64,000 bases of DNA from Oxyruncus cristatus. Its lineage: Eukaryota; Chordata; Aves; Passeriformes; Cotingidae. The stretch spans positions 1 through 64,000 of the forward strand of contig VXAY01002127.1 in NCBI GenBank assembly GCA_013399855.1, in the 5' to 3' direction. A model generated the notes under the pieces. It worked only from the letters and a program-made list of their open reading frames with translations. It was not told where the DNA came from and ran no database searches. Positions within the stretch are counted from its first letter, which is position 1. Every line of letters starts with the position of its first letter. Positions 19,866 through 56,102 of this stretch are shown piece after piece. A program made the translations under genes and the position numbers.

Positions 19866-22800
19866 TGGCAGATTCTCACACCCAAGACATTTGTCATCAT
19901 CCCAACCTCTCCAGACACCCACCCTCTGCATGATGCTCTGTCCAGGTGGTGAAGCCTTCTAGAGCACAAACCATCTCAAGCTGGTGAAAGATGTCATGTG
20001 ACTGGACCAAAACCCAAATAATTTACACACAGGAAACTGTACTGAAAAGAATGTATTCTCTGTGGCCCTGCCAGTAATGAGACACAGAAGCACAAGCACA
20101 TTCTTACTATCTCTATATGAAGCCTAAACCTTTGGCCTTCTCAGGTCTCAGTCACCTATTTATCCCCTCCACGTGGAGCCTGAAATGCTCACGGGATACA
20201 GCAGACATCCCCTTCAACAGGGATCCCCTTACACACCCTGCTAGTGAGGCCTGGGAGGCTGGAGAGAGCTCAAGCTGCTCAGTTCTGCTCCAGCAGGAAA
20301 CCTCCTGCTGTGAGTCCATGTTCTGGAGAGCAGGCTCAGGTGCCTACACAGATTGCAGTGTCTCCTGTGCCTGGGGCCACTTCAGCTCCTCCTCAGGTGA
20401 TTGGGGTCCCTGATGGCCTGACCAGGAACTGAGAGGCGCTCAGGGCCATGGGAGGCACCAGGAATGTCTGCATGGATGTGCTGCTCCTCTGAGCACACAT
20501 TACAGCTTAGGTGAAAGGAAGTCAGCCCTGCATGTCATGGGTCCCTACTGGTGAATACTCTGCCCTACTTCAGCTGTATCAGCTTGCTGGTGACTGGTCT
20601 TCAGACCCTCATAAACCACAGTAGATATTCCATAACACAGAATTTATATACATTTGTTCATTGTTTACAGACAGGTCAATGTCTGACGTGTTATCAGCTG
20701 TCTCTTAATGCTGCCACAAAGGAGACAGGCTTGGTGACAAGTAGCCTTGCCTGGACATGTTTCTGAAGGTGGGTTCCTCTCATAGCAACCAAGTATGACC
20801 TAGTGTTGAGAAACTCAAAGATTTTTGTTCATTTGCTGCACCTGTTATTTTCAAAGGAATTATCATATATTCCCTCAAAATCTCCAGAGGAAGAACGTTC
20901 TGCCTCATCATTGGAACAAAAGAAATAGTTTGTACAGCAAACCAAAAACATCAGTTTTGCTTTCTTTGCCAAAACACAGATGGGTGTTATAGCACTAGGA
21001 TGCTTCCTAATTAAAGACACTGTGATGCTGCTTCTCCCTTGTATTGCTCTCTGTTATCAGAAACAGCATGTGAGGAAAGGGGTTTTTCAGCAGTTTCAAT
21101 CCAAGCATTGGGACCAACCTGTTCGCACAGAGAGAGGTGGAAAGTGGCTGAGCTTGAACAGGTAAGTGTAGGAAGATCACTGACTTTCCAGGCTTGCAGC
21201 TGGTGAGATAGATGGGGAAAAGCTGTGGCTATGGTTTCTGGGAGCAGCTATTTAGCACTGCCCACTGCTTGGATGCCTTCCCACAGTGGGGATCTTGCCT
21301 TGCAGAACACTGGCATAGGCAAAGCCATTTTGCTGTGCCCATTACGTGATTATTATCTCCTCTTCATTGGATGCTTAGTGAAAATCTAATTTCACTTTGC
21401 CTGTACTATTTATAATATTATGTAAGAATACTGTCTCCCCACCTGGTTGTTCTTTTCCCAGCTTGACTACCCAGATCTCCCATCAATTTTGTCCTCACTC
21501 TCTGTACCCTTCCTAACTGTGTAGGCCAAATCTGCAGACAGCAGGTGGTCTGTGGGCCTGGTACAATGATTTTTGGTTTGTTCTCAGTTGATCCTGATAA
21601 TTCCTAATACTCTTTTTGCCTTCTGTGGTCACCAGTGAGCACTGACCTGACATTTGGAGGCAACTATTCACTATTTTGGTAGCCTTCCTATCTCCTAATC
21701 CTGGTCCTCCTTTCAGAGACTACGGATAGAGAAGTTGAAGTTCTGTTTCATGTGCAAAAAGGGTTTTTCTGACTGATGATTATACAGTCTGCCTCACAAG
21801 GACAACATCTTTCTCAGTGGCTTTCACCAAAATGACAGGGAACGAGACTCTAGAGTAGCACAGCCCAAGTAACAGAGTAGTGAAGAGAGGTAAAGCAGCA
21901 AACTTTTATTTGGGGTGAGAACTCTTCACTGAGTGTCAAAGTTGTGCTGTTACTCAGACTCCTCATGTTCCCCAGCAGTAAACACCAGCAGAAGAGCTGG
22001 CCAAGGAGATGACATTCAGGATGCCCTTTCTGTCACCCACCAAAGCAGCTGGGGAGCTCCAATTACAGAGCAGGGGAGTGGGGTGGGCAGCCTAAGACGC
22101 CTCTGGGTAAGATAAAGAAAAAAGAGAGCAAGTGGCAAAAGGGGGAGGCAAGGAAAATCAGGATTAAGTGCATAATATTAGCACTAGCAGCAACTGTATC
22201 CTAAAAAAGACAGCAATGAGGTAATGTCTTCCTCAGCTGGCACTCATTTGTGACAGATGCACAAATCCCACTTCTGGGCAAATTTCAGTGCTGTAAATGG
22301 AAAAATACATTGGTGTGGAATTTCTATAAATCTGCTAACTTTAAAAATTACACTTTTCAAGGTTAAGACAGCCAAGTGGCTTACCAGAGAATTTTCTGAG
22401 TGACGGACTCACTGCAGTGAAGTTTCCAACAGGATACGTAGCAGAATCTTCTAGTGACATTTTCTGAACTATTTATGTTGCAGAAAAGTTCGTTTTGAAT
22501 CCTTAGGAAATTTACCAACAGTCTATTTTCTGTCGGCAAACAGACTCCCTTGGGGGTCAGGCTAAACATTTTCTTAATTGCTGTCTGCAGCCATCTGAGA
22601 TGCCAAGGAAAGGATATAAGTCCCTGCTGCTCCTGAGAGGCAAATAAGTAATGCAAAGCAGAACAGCCCCAGCAGAAGACAGTAATGACAGTGTGACACC
22701 AGACAGCCCACAACTGGTGTGTTTGACATCTCAGTCAGAACTGTGGCCTGAGAAAATACATTTTAAATCTTCTACAGCTCAAGATGTTGTGCCAACTTCA

Positions 22801-23154
22801 GCACTGCTTTGCTGAGAAACACAGGTGTATATTGTCTTGCAAATCAGTCCCTCAGGTCCCCGAAGTGCCTGCTACTCCCTGGCCAATGTCTTCAGGTGAA
22901 TGGTACCTGTCATGGTGCCTCAAAGGGTCTCGCTGCAGACTCATGACATGATTCCCCACTGCTGTTTGCCTCCCACATTGGCTAAGTTTGGGCATTCTCT
23001 GTCTGGGCTCTGATCCTGAAGTCTTCATATGTGCTGGACTCTGTTTCCCCAGCAGTCCTGGGTTGGCATCAGAGCTGTGCTGCTGGCAGTGGGGGGGAGG
23101 GTGATGGGGATGCAGGGCCTGTAAGACCAGCTGTGACACCCTAACAGCAAGGAT
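19866..23154. other. Intergenic, no feature recognised
   Basis: No coding gene or RNA could be supported. By position this is part of the interval between the MYH3-like gene and the next fast MYH gene, where mammals keep a fast-Myh enhancer. No motif cluster could be verified by eye. Confidence 0.45.
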
Positions 23155-23428
23155 CACATGGTCATAGGACAAGGGGGAATGGCTTCAAACTGAAAGAGGG
23201 TAGATTTAGATTAGATCTTGCAAAGAAGCTCTTCCCTGAGAGGCCCTGGCACAGGTTGCCCAGAGAAGCTGTGGCTGCCCCATCCCTGGAAGTGTCCAAG
23301 GCCAGGTTGGACGGGGCTTGGAGCCACCTGGGCTGGTGGAAGGTGTCCCTGCCCATGGCAGGGGGTGGGACCAAATGACCTTTAAGATCCCTTCCAAATC
23401 AAACCATTGTGTGATTCTATGATTCCTC
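23155..23428 (+). repeat. CR1 LINE 3' fragment
   Basis: Typical young-looking CR1 3' segment: ggacaagggggaatggcttc, aggcacaggttgcccag-like text, gaagctgtggctgccccatc, and the end tgtgattctatgattcc. Sense on +. Confidence 0.85.
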
Positions 23429-26400
23429 CTCTTCTGAGGCTCCTGGCAGGAGTTTACAGTGTGAACTGATGAATTTCGCTTTACCAGCAAAGTTTCTGAA
23501 GAGGGATGTTTTCAACCATCTTCTTTACTTCTACTGGAATGCTGCATTTAAGCCCTCTGGCTGTCCACGTGGAACAGCAGCTCTATATGAGCCAATCAGC
23601 TGCATCTATTTAAAACATTTTTTCAGAGATGATCATTTATAGCCACGCTGGACTGAAGTTTTCTCAAGACCTTTGCACAAGCCCTTATCAGGTGACAGGC
23701 AGCCTCGCTCCACAGAGTGTCAACGCAAAATGATCCTCATTCCCCATAAAGCAGTGAGGAATTCATCTTCCTTAAATCAATGTCTGTCTTTGATCCTCAT
23801 AATCCAGTAGACTTCATAGCAGTTGCTGTCAGAGGTGATTTTGTTCCCAGCCTCTGCTCCTCCTGCACGCATCCTCCCCCAGCTCGGAACAGTTCATTTC
23901 GTTCCTTTTCCCATTACATATCTCCCCCATCCTCCCAGGACGGGCAGGAGCAGCTCTCACCACTGACAGACACTTGGCTTCTGCTCTCAGCTCCTCCTCC
24001 ACTTTGAGGTTGGTTGGGTTTTTTTCTTGGATGATTCTTCATAAAACGTACGCCTGGGTGGTGGCCACGAGCTGGGCTCACACAGAGTGACAAGCCAGGT
24101 CCCTGTGGGCAGCAGCTCAAAACTTGGGCCACTCTGCATCGCCCCTCATCCACTTACCCTCTGTCAGTGAGAACAGCAGCTCCTGGGGCTGCTGGACCCC
24201 AGCTCAGGCTGCCTGGGGAGCAGGCTGGGGCAGCTGAGGTCTGGCCATGTTTTGGGACTTACAGGCTCCAGCCAGGAACTCTCAGTAGTCCCTGAATTCT
24301 TCAGCCCTCTAGGAAGGTCTGTATCTTCACTCCCTCTTCCCAGTACAGCTTGCGTTCCCGGGTTGGGGAAATGCTGTCTGGGGATGAGCTCTGCTCTGCT
24401 CAGCCCCATGGGCATGAGAGATGAGCCATGTGCCAACTCAGCAGTAAGGAAACAACGGACCGTTTCCCTTTGCAGAATAAATACAGTAAATAATTTCTTC
24501 AAAACTAAAGCAAAACTTTATAAAGTACTTAAAAGGTGTGATACGAGTTAGTCATTTGCAGATTATTGTAGGATTTACCGGGAGTTTTCCCTCAGGTTTC
24601 TCCTGACCTTTCTTCCCCAAACCTGATGCTGAGTTGTCATTTCTTCCACCCCCACATCCTCTACTGGCTTACACCTATTTCTTTTCCTCACATACATCCA
24701 TCTTGCTTTCCTCCTCCCAGAGACTCTCTGCACCCCCCCAGCATGGTTTCAACCCACCCTCAGCACTGTGGTTACTCTTCCACACTCTCTCACTTAGCAG
24801 CTCACCACTTTTTTTTCTGCAACAAGAGTCACAAAACACCAAGTTCAGCTGCCCACACATAATGCACTGGGGCCCAGCTCTATTGATCCCAATGTGTCCA
24901 ACAGGCTACTACTTCTCCACCTCACTGAGAGAGGGGACAAGACTTTCTGCAATGCTGCTGTTCCTGGAGCAGGCTTGGAGCAAGCCTTGCGTCTACCTTC
25001 CTCACCAAGGAAGGGATTCATGGGTTGGGGCCTCCTGCTGGTCAGCAGAGCAAAAGATGAGCTTTCAGGGATTTTTGTGTTAATTTGTTAGTTTACAAGA
25101 GTGGATGCCCCCATCCACCACAACTGAGCCCCAGCTGACTGCTGGAAGTACCTGGGCAGCTGTTGTGTTCCCTGTGGGACAGCCCGTCCCAGGGAGGAAT
25201 GGAGAGCGCCCAGGTGCTGGGTTGGCACAGCACCGTTGCATGGGCTCCAAAGGGGCTGCTCTGTGTTCCGACTCTGACCAGGGAGAGCATGCTGGGACCC
25301 CAGTCTGACGTTTAACCTTTCAGCTAGGAATGGAGCTGTGCTGGAGCAAGTCTCCCTGGGGTAAGAATAGCATCTGCTGTCTTGGGGCACAGCACAGTTG
25401 TCCAGCTCCTCCACGGCAGCATGTGGCACTGAGGCACAGAAGGCAGCCTACCCTCCCAGGAATGTCTCAGGCACTATTAGTGGAAGTGAATCATCCCCAC
25501 AGACAGGCACGACCCTGAGCAGGAGTCTTAGGAGAGCAGGGCTATTTTGGGCTTTTGACATTGAGGATGAAAGGAGATACATGATGGGCTGATCCTCCTG
25601 GCATGGGCAACCTCCAAAGCCCTCTGCAGCCTTGTATCCTCCACTAGGAATGTCTCTTATGAAGGCTGAGGGGTGATTTGGTGGGACCTGGGAGCCCAGG
25701 AGGTGTGGGTGGAGGGAGCTGTGAGCTTGAAAGGTGTGCAGGGTCACCCGTGCCCAGTCCTCAGTGCCACCAGCACATTGTGCTTACGGCAGGCCCTGTC
25801 TGAGGGTGTGCATCTGCCCCTGAGCTTAGGGCACACAGACGCCTGCTTTATTTTCATCCACATCCACAGGAGTTAGATACCAGAGGGGATGCATTGAAAT
25901 GCATCTTTTGCATCCAGGAGGGTATTCACCTCTTTCCACCTAAAGTTCTCCATCTCTGGGTGGTTCTTCAGCATCAGGAATGTTTGAGAGGCCCCTTTTC
26001 TACTTCCCAGCCATCACAAATTCCCTCCTTGACTTATTCCCATCCTTTGAACACCCTCTTTCTTTTTCTAGTATGAATTTCTTTCATTCCTCTTTTTTAT
26101 GTCTCATTTATTTCTGTTTCATTTTCATTACTTTGTGAAAAGTTGCACATTAAGCTGTTTGGGGAATAATCCCCATTCTCCCAGAAGAGTTTTTCAGCTG
26201 CATCAACCAGCCAAATCAGTTTCCATTGTGCCCCCACATTCAGCTGGAGTCACAGCAGCAGTGTTAGCAGGAAGGAACAAGTAGTCAGGGGATTGACTCT
26301 GTGTTGGGTAGCTTATAAAGCGCTGCCACTAAACGCAATCCCACAGCCCTGGGGAATTGATCTCACATGGTAGCTCTTGGAAAAAGGATACTTGGCATTG

Positions 26401-29400
26401 TCCCAGCCTTCTAAGCCATTCCCAAGCACATCCAGCACTCCTGCAGATGAAGACTCCATCAGTTCAGTTGGCAGACGAGGGGCACAACTCCTTATTCATG
26501 GGCAAGTTATTTTTTTCCAGCAGCCTAAAAAGTTAAACTGCCTCCTGCTACAATCCCCCCCAGTCTGGCTTTGCCAGCACCTCTGTGCTCATTGGGCACC
26601 CCCTGTGTCTCTCAGAACACAGGACAACAGGTGTGGGCACTGTGCACAGTCCCCACTTGGCTGCTCACTGGAAGGTCAGGCTGGTGATAATGGCTTCCCC
26701 CCACCCCATTTGGTGCCATGTGATGTGGTTCAGGTTCCTGCAGAGCACCTTGCCAGGTGGAGACTCAGCCAGGGCCTTAGCACCTGGTCCCTGCTGTGGC
26801 AGGCTCTGGGATGGGTTGTGTGCTTCTCTGAGGGTCTCCAGCAGTGGAATGTTCCCACTTGTGCTGTCCCAAACCATCAGCACTGGCTAAACTTCCTCAC
26901 AGTAACTCGAGCTGTGAAGGTTTGTGCCTGTGGCCAGGCATTTCTTCCAATTTTCGTATTGCGTGCCATTGGTACAGTTCAAAGTGCACCACAGGCTTCC
27001 CACAGAGCTGCTCTGCTGCCAGCAGGCCCCAAGCCCAGATCTGCACTCTTGCTCTCAGGATCTTCAACTCTAAACCAGCTGGACCTGCACTCATGGCATG
27101 TGATGCCAACACAGGCACCATGGTCTCTGTTTACTGTCAGCCTGTGGGCTCGAGGTGCAGGTGGGAGAGCCAGGCTCTGGCACTGCCATCCACCCAACCC
27201 CAACAGGAGTCAGAGCCCATGCTTTAAGCCAAGAGTGAATTCCCCTTTATGAGATGGGAGAGAGCTGCACTGCCAGCAGAAAGGAGCTGGTGTAGTGAGG
27301 GAAGGAATTATCCTGCTAAAGTCACATCCCTGCAGAGGCTTGCAGGGATTGCTGGGGCTGCTCTGCTCTGCCCACTCTGCTTGAGCAGGCGGGGGGTCTC
27401 AGAGGACCAGGGATAGCATAGCTGGGGCAAGAGCAAAACAACAAACTTGGTACCAAAAGCAGGAAAGAGGGTTGGGATTACATGATAATGCCATGCTAAT
27501 GCCTGGACACTCTGAAATGAGTACTGCCAGTCTGATTAGGGCTGCTAGACTTACCTAGCAGTTAGTAATTTCCCACTGTTTTGCATGGCTGCTCCTAAGC
27601 AAAATACAACTGTTTTTCTACAGGTTTATGAAGTAGGTTACTGCAGTGGGTAACCAGGCTTTTGACATGGTGGAGTAGTGTCAGTAACATGGCCTAAGAG
27701 CAAATCAGGACTTGGGATTTCATCCTGAAGCACAGCACCGTGCCATGAGCTGCTGAGAACAAGGTGCAGGAATCCCCCCGGGAAACATGTGCTTCCAGGC
27801 AACAGGAACTGAAACAGAAGTCATCCCCTGGGAAAGGAAAAGAGCAACGCACCCAGATACGTCCCAATGGGTGTGAAAAGTAACATTCAATTCTGATTCC
27901 CCAAAATCACGAGCCCATAATAGTGGGTGGAGGCCTGTCTTGAAAGGATCATGGTGTGGGGACAGTTTCTGGGGAAACTATGGCTAGACTGACTGATAAG
28001 GTTTATTTAAGTTCCAGATTTTTCAGACAAACTGAAGATCTTTCATCTTATCAATTCAATATTTCATTAGATTATTTTCTGGGCAGTAATAGGAAAAGTT
28101 GGGCCATTGTGTAATAATCATTATCAAATGGTCTCAAGGAAATGTAAAACAATCGATTGTAACTAGGGCATTAGTTCTCAGATCTCTGGAGAACAAGGAA
28201 AGAGGGGAAATCAGTAACCCCAAACGCTGCTCAGCCTGGCAGTAGGGCCACCCTGACTCTTTGCCAATGAGCACTGGGTGAAGAGGAATGAAAAAAAATG
28301 TGTCTGACAGGGAGCCTTCCAAAGTGTCATGGGAGGGACAGGTGTCTGCTGATTTTATTAACCTCCTTGTAGTTGAAAACTGAGGAAGATGTGACACCCA
28401 TCCCTCTTTTTTAGACAGGAGTGACAGAACATCTTAGGTTTCTCCTCATCCCTCCTAGTTACTGTCAGCAGAAGCAGGCCAGACTCCTTCCTGAGCACTG
28501 CCTGGCTGTGTCCTGGAGACAGATAAGGAGACCCATTTTGATACACCTTTCCTAGGCACACAGATGTGAAGCACTTACGTAGAACTTCCCAGCAGTGTCA
28601 GCATCCTATTTGGCACGGTGCCTGGTGCTATGCACAAATTGATTTAACTTCTCAGAGCACTGGAATGTCTGCCCAAGTGTATCCCATTCACTCTCCAGCC
28701 CTTCCTGTGCTGCCAAGGATGTCTCCTCAGCAGTCTGCTGGGTTTTCTCACTACCTGAGATCCTGCAGTTTCAACTATACCATACATTCACCACAAAGTA
28801 GCTGAACACACATTTTTTTTCCTTGGAAAACACCAAGCTGAATTATGGTGCCCAGTGCCATTGGGGAGATGAGCTTCAGGCAGCTACTCTGACTTTGCTG
28901 CTAATCCTGCAAGAGCATTTAATAATCATTGCCATGGGAACAAGCACATAAGACACGTAAGTTCAAGTCCTGCTCTGCTTGGAGCTGCAACACTTGGTAG
29001 GTCAGAATTGGGCTGACGTTCTGACAGGTGGTTTGACTATAAGGAGATTCTAAACACTCAGTTTGCAATGCCCACAGATGGCTGTGGGCTTGCAGGCTGC
29101 ACCAGTCTCATTCTCCCATGCAGAAGCACAGCAGTTTAACTAAGCATGAACACTGTAATTTTGTTCACATTGCATGTTTGATATACCACATATGTTCGTA
29201 GAGTACTTTATTTTCAGCTTCATTTAACAAGGTCAGGATACCTACTTCCAAACAGAAGGTGAGGAGGAAACCTGTCAACCATCTAGGTTTTAAATTTAGG
29301 ATAAAATTGGTCAAACTGATCATAGCAGCAGTAAGACTCCAACACACAGCTTTGACTATGCTAAGCTTAGCAACAAAATGACTCTCATTTGAACATCCAC

Positions 29401-30819
29401 ATTTGGAGCATCTGAGGTTGCAGGCATCTATTTTATTGACACTAGTACAGCAGCAGTGACAGAAAATGTTTGTGTTTAAAAACAAACAGAAGTTTGCTTC
29501 CTACCAGTGTAGCTCTAGCTACTGCAAATCCACAGCTGGAAAGATACTTTGTGGAAGTTCTGGTTATCCCAGAGGAAGCTCATTTTTCAGTTCTGAACAC
29601 CACCTGGAAAGGAGAGGCTTTGTTCAGTCTACACATGTCCAGACAAGTCTTTTGATTCCTGAAATCATCCATCCCAATGCACCATCCAGGTAGGATGTGC
29701 AAGTGGAACCCAGGTGAAGGCAGTGGTGCCTGTAACCCTTAAGACCACACATCACCACACATCATGCTGTTGGACTGATGGGTTCAAATGCAGAAACATA
29801 TCTGTTGGCTTTCCTGAAGTGCTACTTTCACGTTGCAGCACCTAAACAACCTCCACTCTCTGGGATAAGGAGTACACCAGCGTTTCCAGAAGTGAATGTA
29901 AAGCATGGAAGGGCTTAAAAGATTCAGACATTACAATGATTAATTTTTAGGCCTCCCAGAGCAGAATCCAGAACTTGTGCCATGTGGTCAGTATATACTG
30001 CACAGTATCAGGTACCTCAAAGGAGGATCTAAACCTGCAGCAGATTGTAGAGAGTGGCCCATAGTCAGTCTGCTCAATCTGCCTTTACCTAAGCATATCC
30101 AATAGGAGACACCTGAAATCTGTCTGGGCTTCCAATTCAATTAGAGATTGAACATTCCCTCTATCAAGTAGTCTCATGTCTAGAGACACCTGGAAGAACC
30201 TAGACTGAGCCTTACTAGTGTGTCCCCTGGTTCTTGGCAAGATACTCTGGCAAGTACTGAGGAGTTTTCCTGGTGCAGGGCGTTAGGTGACTCAGTGAAA
30301 GCTGCAGACCAGCCTCTGGCAGAACCAAAAGTGTCTGTTGAGTCCCAGGCTAGATCCTTCAGGAGAAAGCATCTCTTCCAGAGTGAAAATGCTGTATGAG
30401 TAAGAGGATGCTGCAGAAAGCAGCCTGGAGCCGAGGTTCTCCATTTCCTAGATATGTGCTTCAGGCCCTAGTAGTTTTTCCAAAACATGCACTGGGGGTT
30501 TTTACCTCCAGCCACAAACTGTGCTAGACTAGCGCAGTCAAAAGATCACACTAGGAAAGGTAGCTCCAGATCTTGTGCCAGTCTTGGGTTGGAGACAGAC
30601 AACTGCCTGGGAAGTTCAGCTAAAGACACAAAGCGGCTGCTCTTTCCCCAGTCAGAATGCTAATTCTGCCTAAGGCTCACAGAAGGGATGTTTTAGGAAT
30701 ATTCAGTTACGTTGACTCACATTACTTTCACTTAATGAAGCAGCTCCTTAAATCTGAAACTATTCTGATGAAATCAGCCACAAAGCCACGCTCAGCACCA
30801 GAGCTTGAAATGCCAGAGT
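23429..30819. other. Intergenic, and probable 3' end region of MYH gene B
   Basis: Mostly moderate-GC DNA with no gene I can support. The right part (about 28300-30819) should contain the terminal coding exon and 3' UTR of gene B. AATAAA signals on the minus strand occur at 28354-28359 and near 29203-29209, but neither could be tied to a convincing exon. A 291-codon open frame at 26377-27252 (+) is treated as chance (see rejected). Confidence 0.4.
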
Positions 30820-31265
30820 CAGAAAATCATAGCTCACAGAATATTGTGAGCTGGAAGGGACCTTCAAAGATCATCTGGTCCAAAACTCCTGCCATGGACA
30901 GGGATATCTTTCACTAGACCAGGTTGCTCAGAGCCCCATCCAACTTGAGCCTGAACATTTCTAGTGGTGGGGATCCACAACTTCTCTGGGTAACCTGTGT
31001 CAGGGCCTCACCACCCTCATCATGAAATATTTCTTCCTTACGTCCTACATAAACATACCCTCTTTCAGTTTAAAACCATCATGCCATGCCCTGCCACTAA
31101 AAGCCCTCCTAAAAAGTCTTTCACTGTCTTTCTTATCCGTCCCCTCTATATGCTGAAAGGCCAGAATGAGGTCTCCTCAGAGCTTTCTCTTCTCCAGACT
31201 GAACAACGTAACCCTCTCAGCTTTTCTTCAGAAGTCCCTCCCTTCCAGAGCTATCCTTTTGAATG
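30820..31265 (-). repeat. CR1 LINE 3' fragment just downstream of the last visible exon of gene B
   Basis: Reads agctcacagaatattgtgag, ctggaagggaccttcaaaga, tcatctggtcc, then further CR1 3' sequence. Minus strand, same orientation as gene B. It ends about 100 bases from exon 38. Confidence 0.8.
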
Positions 31266-31359
31266 ATGGCTGTATCCACTGGCAAGGCATAAACCTGCTG
31301 CTCAGCTTGCTGGAGCAAACAGCACAACTGCACACCTGCCTCCTGCTGTGAAGCCTTAC

Positions 31360-55130
<23,771 letters not shown>

Positions 55131-55269
55131 GGCAGCGTCTCTGCTCACAGCTGGAGCTGAAAGACACACCCTGTGCTGGTCCCCCGTGCACTCCTTAGAG
55201 CAGAGAGAAGCTGAACATCCACAGCCCTTTCCAGCTGTCTGCTCGGAGCTCACCCCTCCCAGCCCTCAC

Positions 55270-55322
55270 CTGCTGCAGGTCTTCAGGAAGATGTTTGCCT
55301 TTCAAAGCTGGAATGTACAAAC
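55270..55322 (-). other. Probable non-coding exon 2 of MYH gene B (5' UTR)
   Basis: A 53-base exon between acceptor ctccttttcgctag (intron side from 55323) and donor cagcag|gtgaggg (intron side to 55269). Its size and position parallel the 48-base non-coding exon 2 of gene A. It contains an M-CAT-like CATTCC at its 5' end. The next exon begins at 55156 after ctttcag. Confidence 0.55.
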
Positions 55323-56051
55323 CTAGCGAAAAGGAGCTGCCACCCTTTACGGCCCCAGGGAAAGGAGATCCATGCCCCAAGGAGCAGGATGTGTCCCAGT
55401 GGAAGTGTGGCAAAGGGGAGGGATCTCTAAAGGATTAACATAGTTCTTAGAAGCCCTGAAGACCATCTTTCTCCTAGTTTTTCATTTATGACTTCCCCCA
55501 CTCCCTATCAATATGGAGCCTGTCCTAGTCCTCTGGTGGGCAGCCACAGTGGGCAGGAATGGACACGAGCAGCTCATGCAGGAGGAAGAACAGGGACCTG
55601 TCCACGCTGAGTGCGAGGGAAAAATCAGCTCATACCAGCCGGGGCAAGATATTAGTTTTCATGCCTTAAATTCTCACCTTAACAATCAGTCAACAGAAAG
55701 CAGGAAGGAATGTGCTGACATCTCAGAGTTCTGCAAGAGAAAGAGTGGAAGGTCAGACTTCACCAAAGCTACAGCCCCTCTAAAGGCCCGACACCCCTCA
55801 CTTACTGCAAGCAGCTGCGCCTGCTGAGGGCCAGTGCATTTTACCAGAGACCAGCCCTTCCATGCCCAAGGAATGGCCCAGCAGGGAATCCACAGCAGAA
55901 TTCCCACTGCAGTGCTACAGCCTTGTGAAGCTCCAAGCACAGGGAACAGGACCTGTGTCAGGACCCCTCTGCCACTCTGCAGGTCAGTCACAGCATGACC
56001 ACAAGCATGGCCAGGACATCAGGAGCCACCAAGGGCTTTCTCCCTGACTCC

Positions 56052-56102
56052 TTTTATAGGCTCAGCTTGGTCCTCTTGGTTCAGCCCCCTCCCTATATTT
56101 GG
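56052..56102 (-). promoter_or_regulatory. Candidate promoter of MYH gene B (TATA box plus CArG/MEF2-like site)
   Basis: The minus strand reads CTATAAAAG with TATAAAA at 56052-56058. About 35 bases upstream, CCAAATATAGG lies at 56092-56102; it is a near CArG box and one base from the MEF2 consensus. The layout copies the gene A promoter. No ideal donor follows close to the expected start (about 56028). The best is tgca|gtaagtgagg, with the intron beginning at 55805, which would make exon 1 about 220 bases. The promoter call is therefore tentative. Confidence 0.4.

Noticed and set aside
26377..27252. A 291-codon open frame on + in the intergenic region
   Set aside because: No domain, signal or family resemblance. 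Other long frames occur on both strands here, as expected in stop-poor, CT-rich DNA, and there is no promoter or splice context.
29165..29485. Cysteine-containing minus-strand frame (CHCCCTSVNK, CNLRCSKCGC) as a small metal-binding protein
   Set aside because: The cysteine spacing does not fit a known zinc motif, there is no promoter or splice support, and the region is more likely the 3' flank of gene B.
31228..31359. Read-through of gene B past exon 38 as an alternative C-terminus
   Set aside because: The frame stays open for some 40 codons, but it crosses a good donor (aaaa|gtaagg) and enters CR1 sequence. Normal splicing is more likely.
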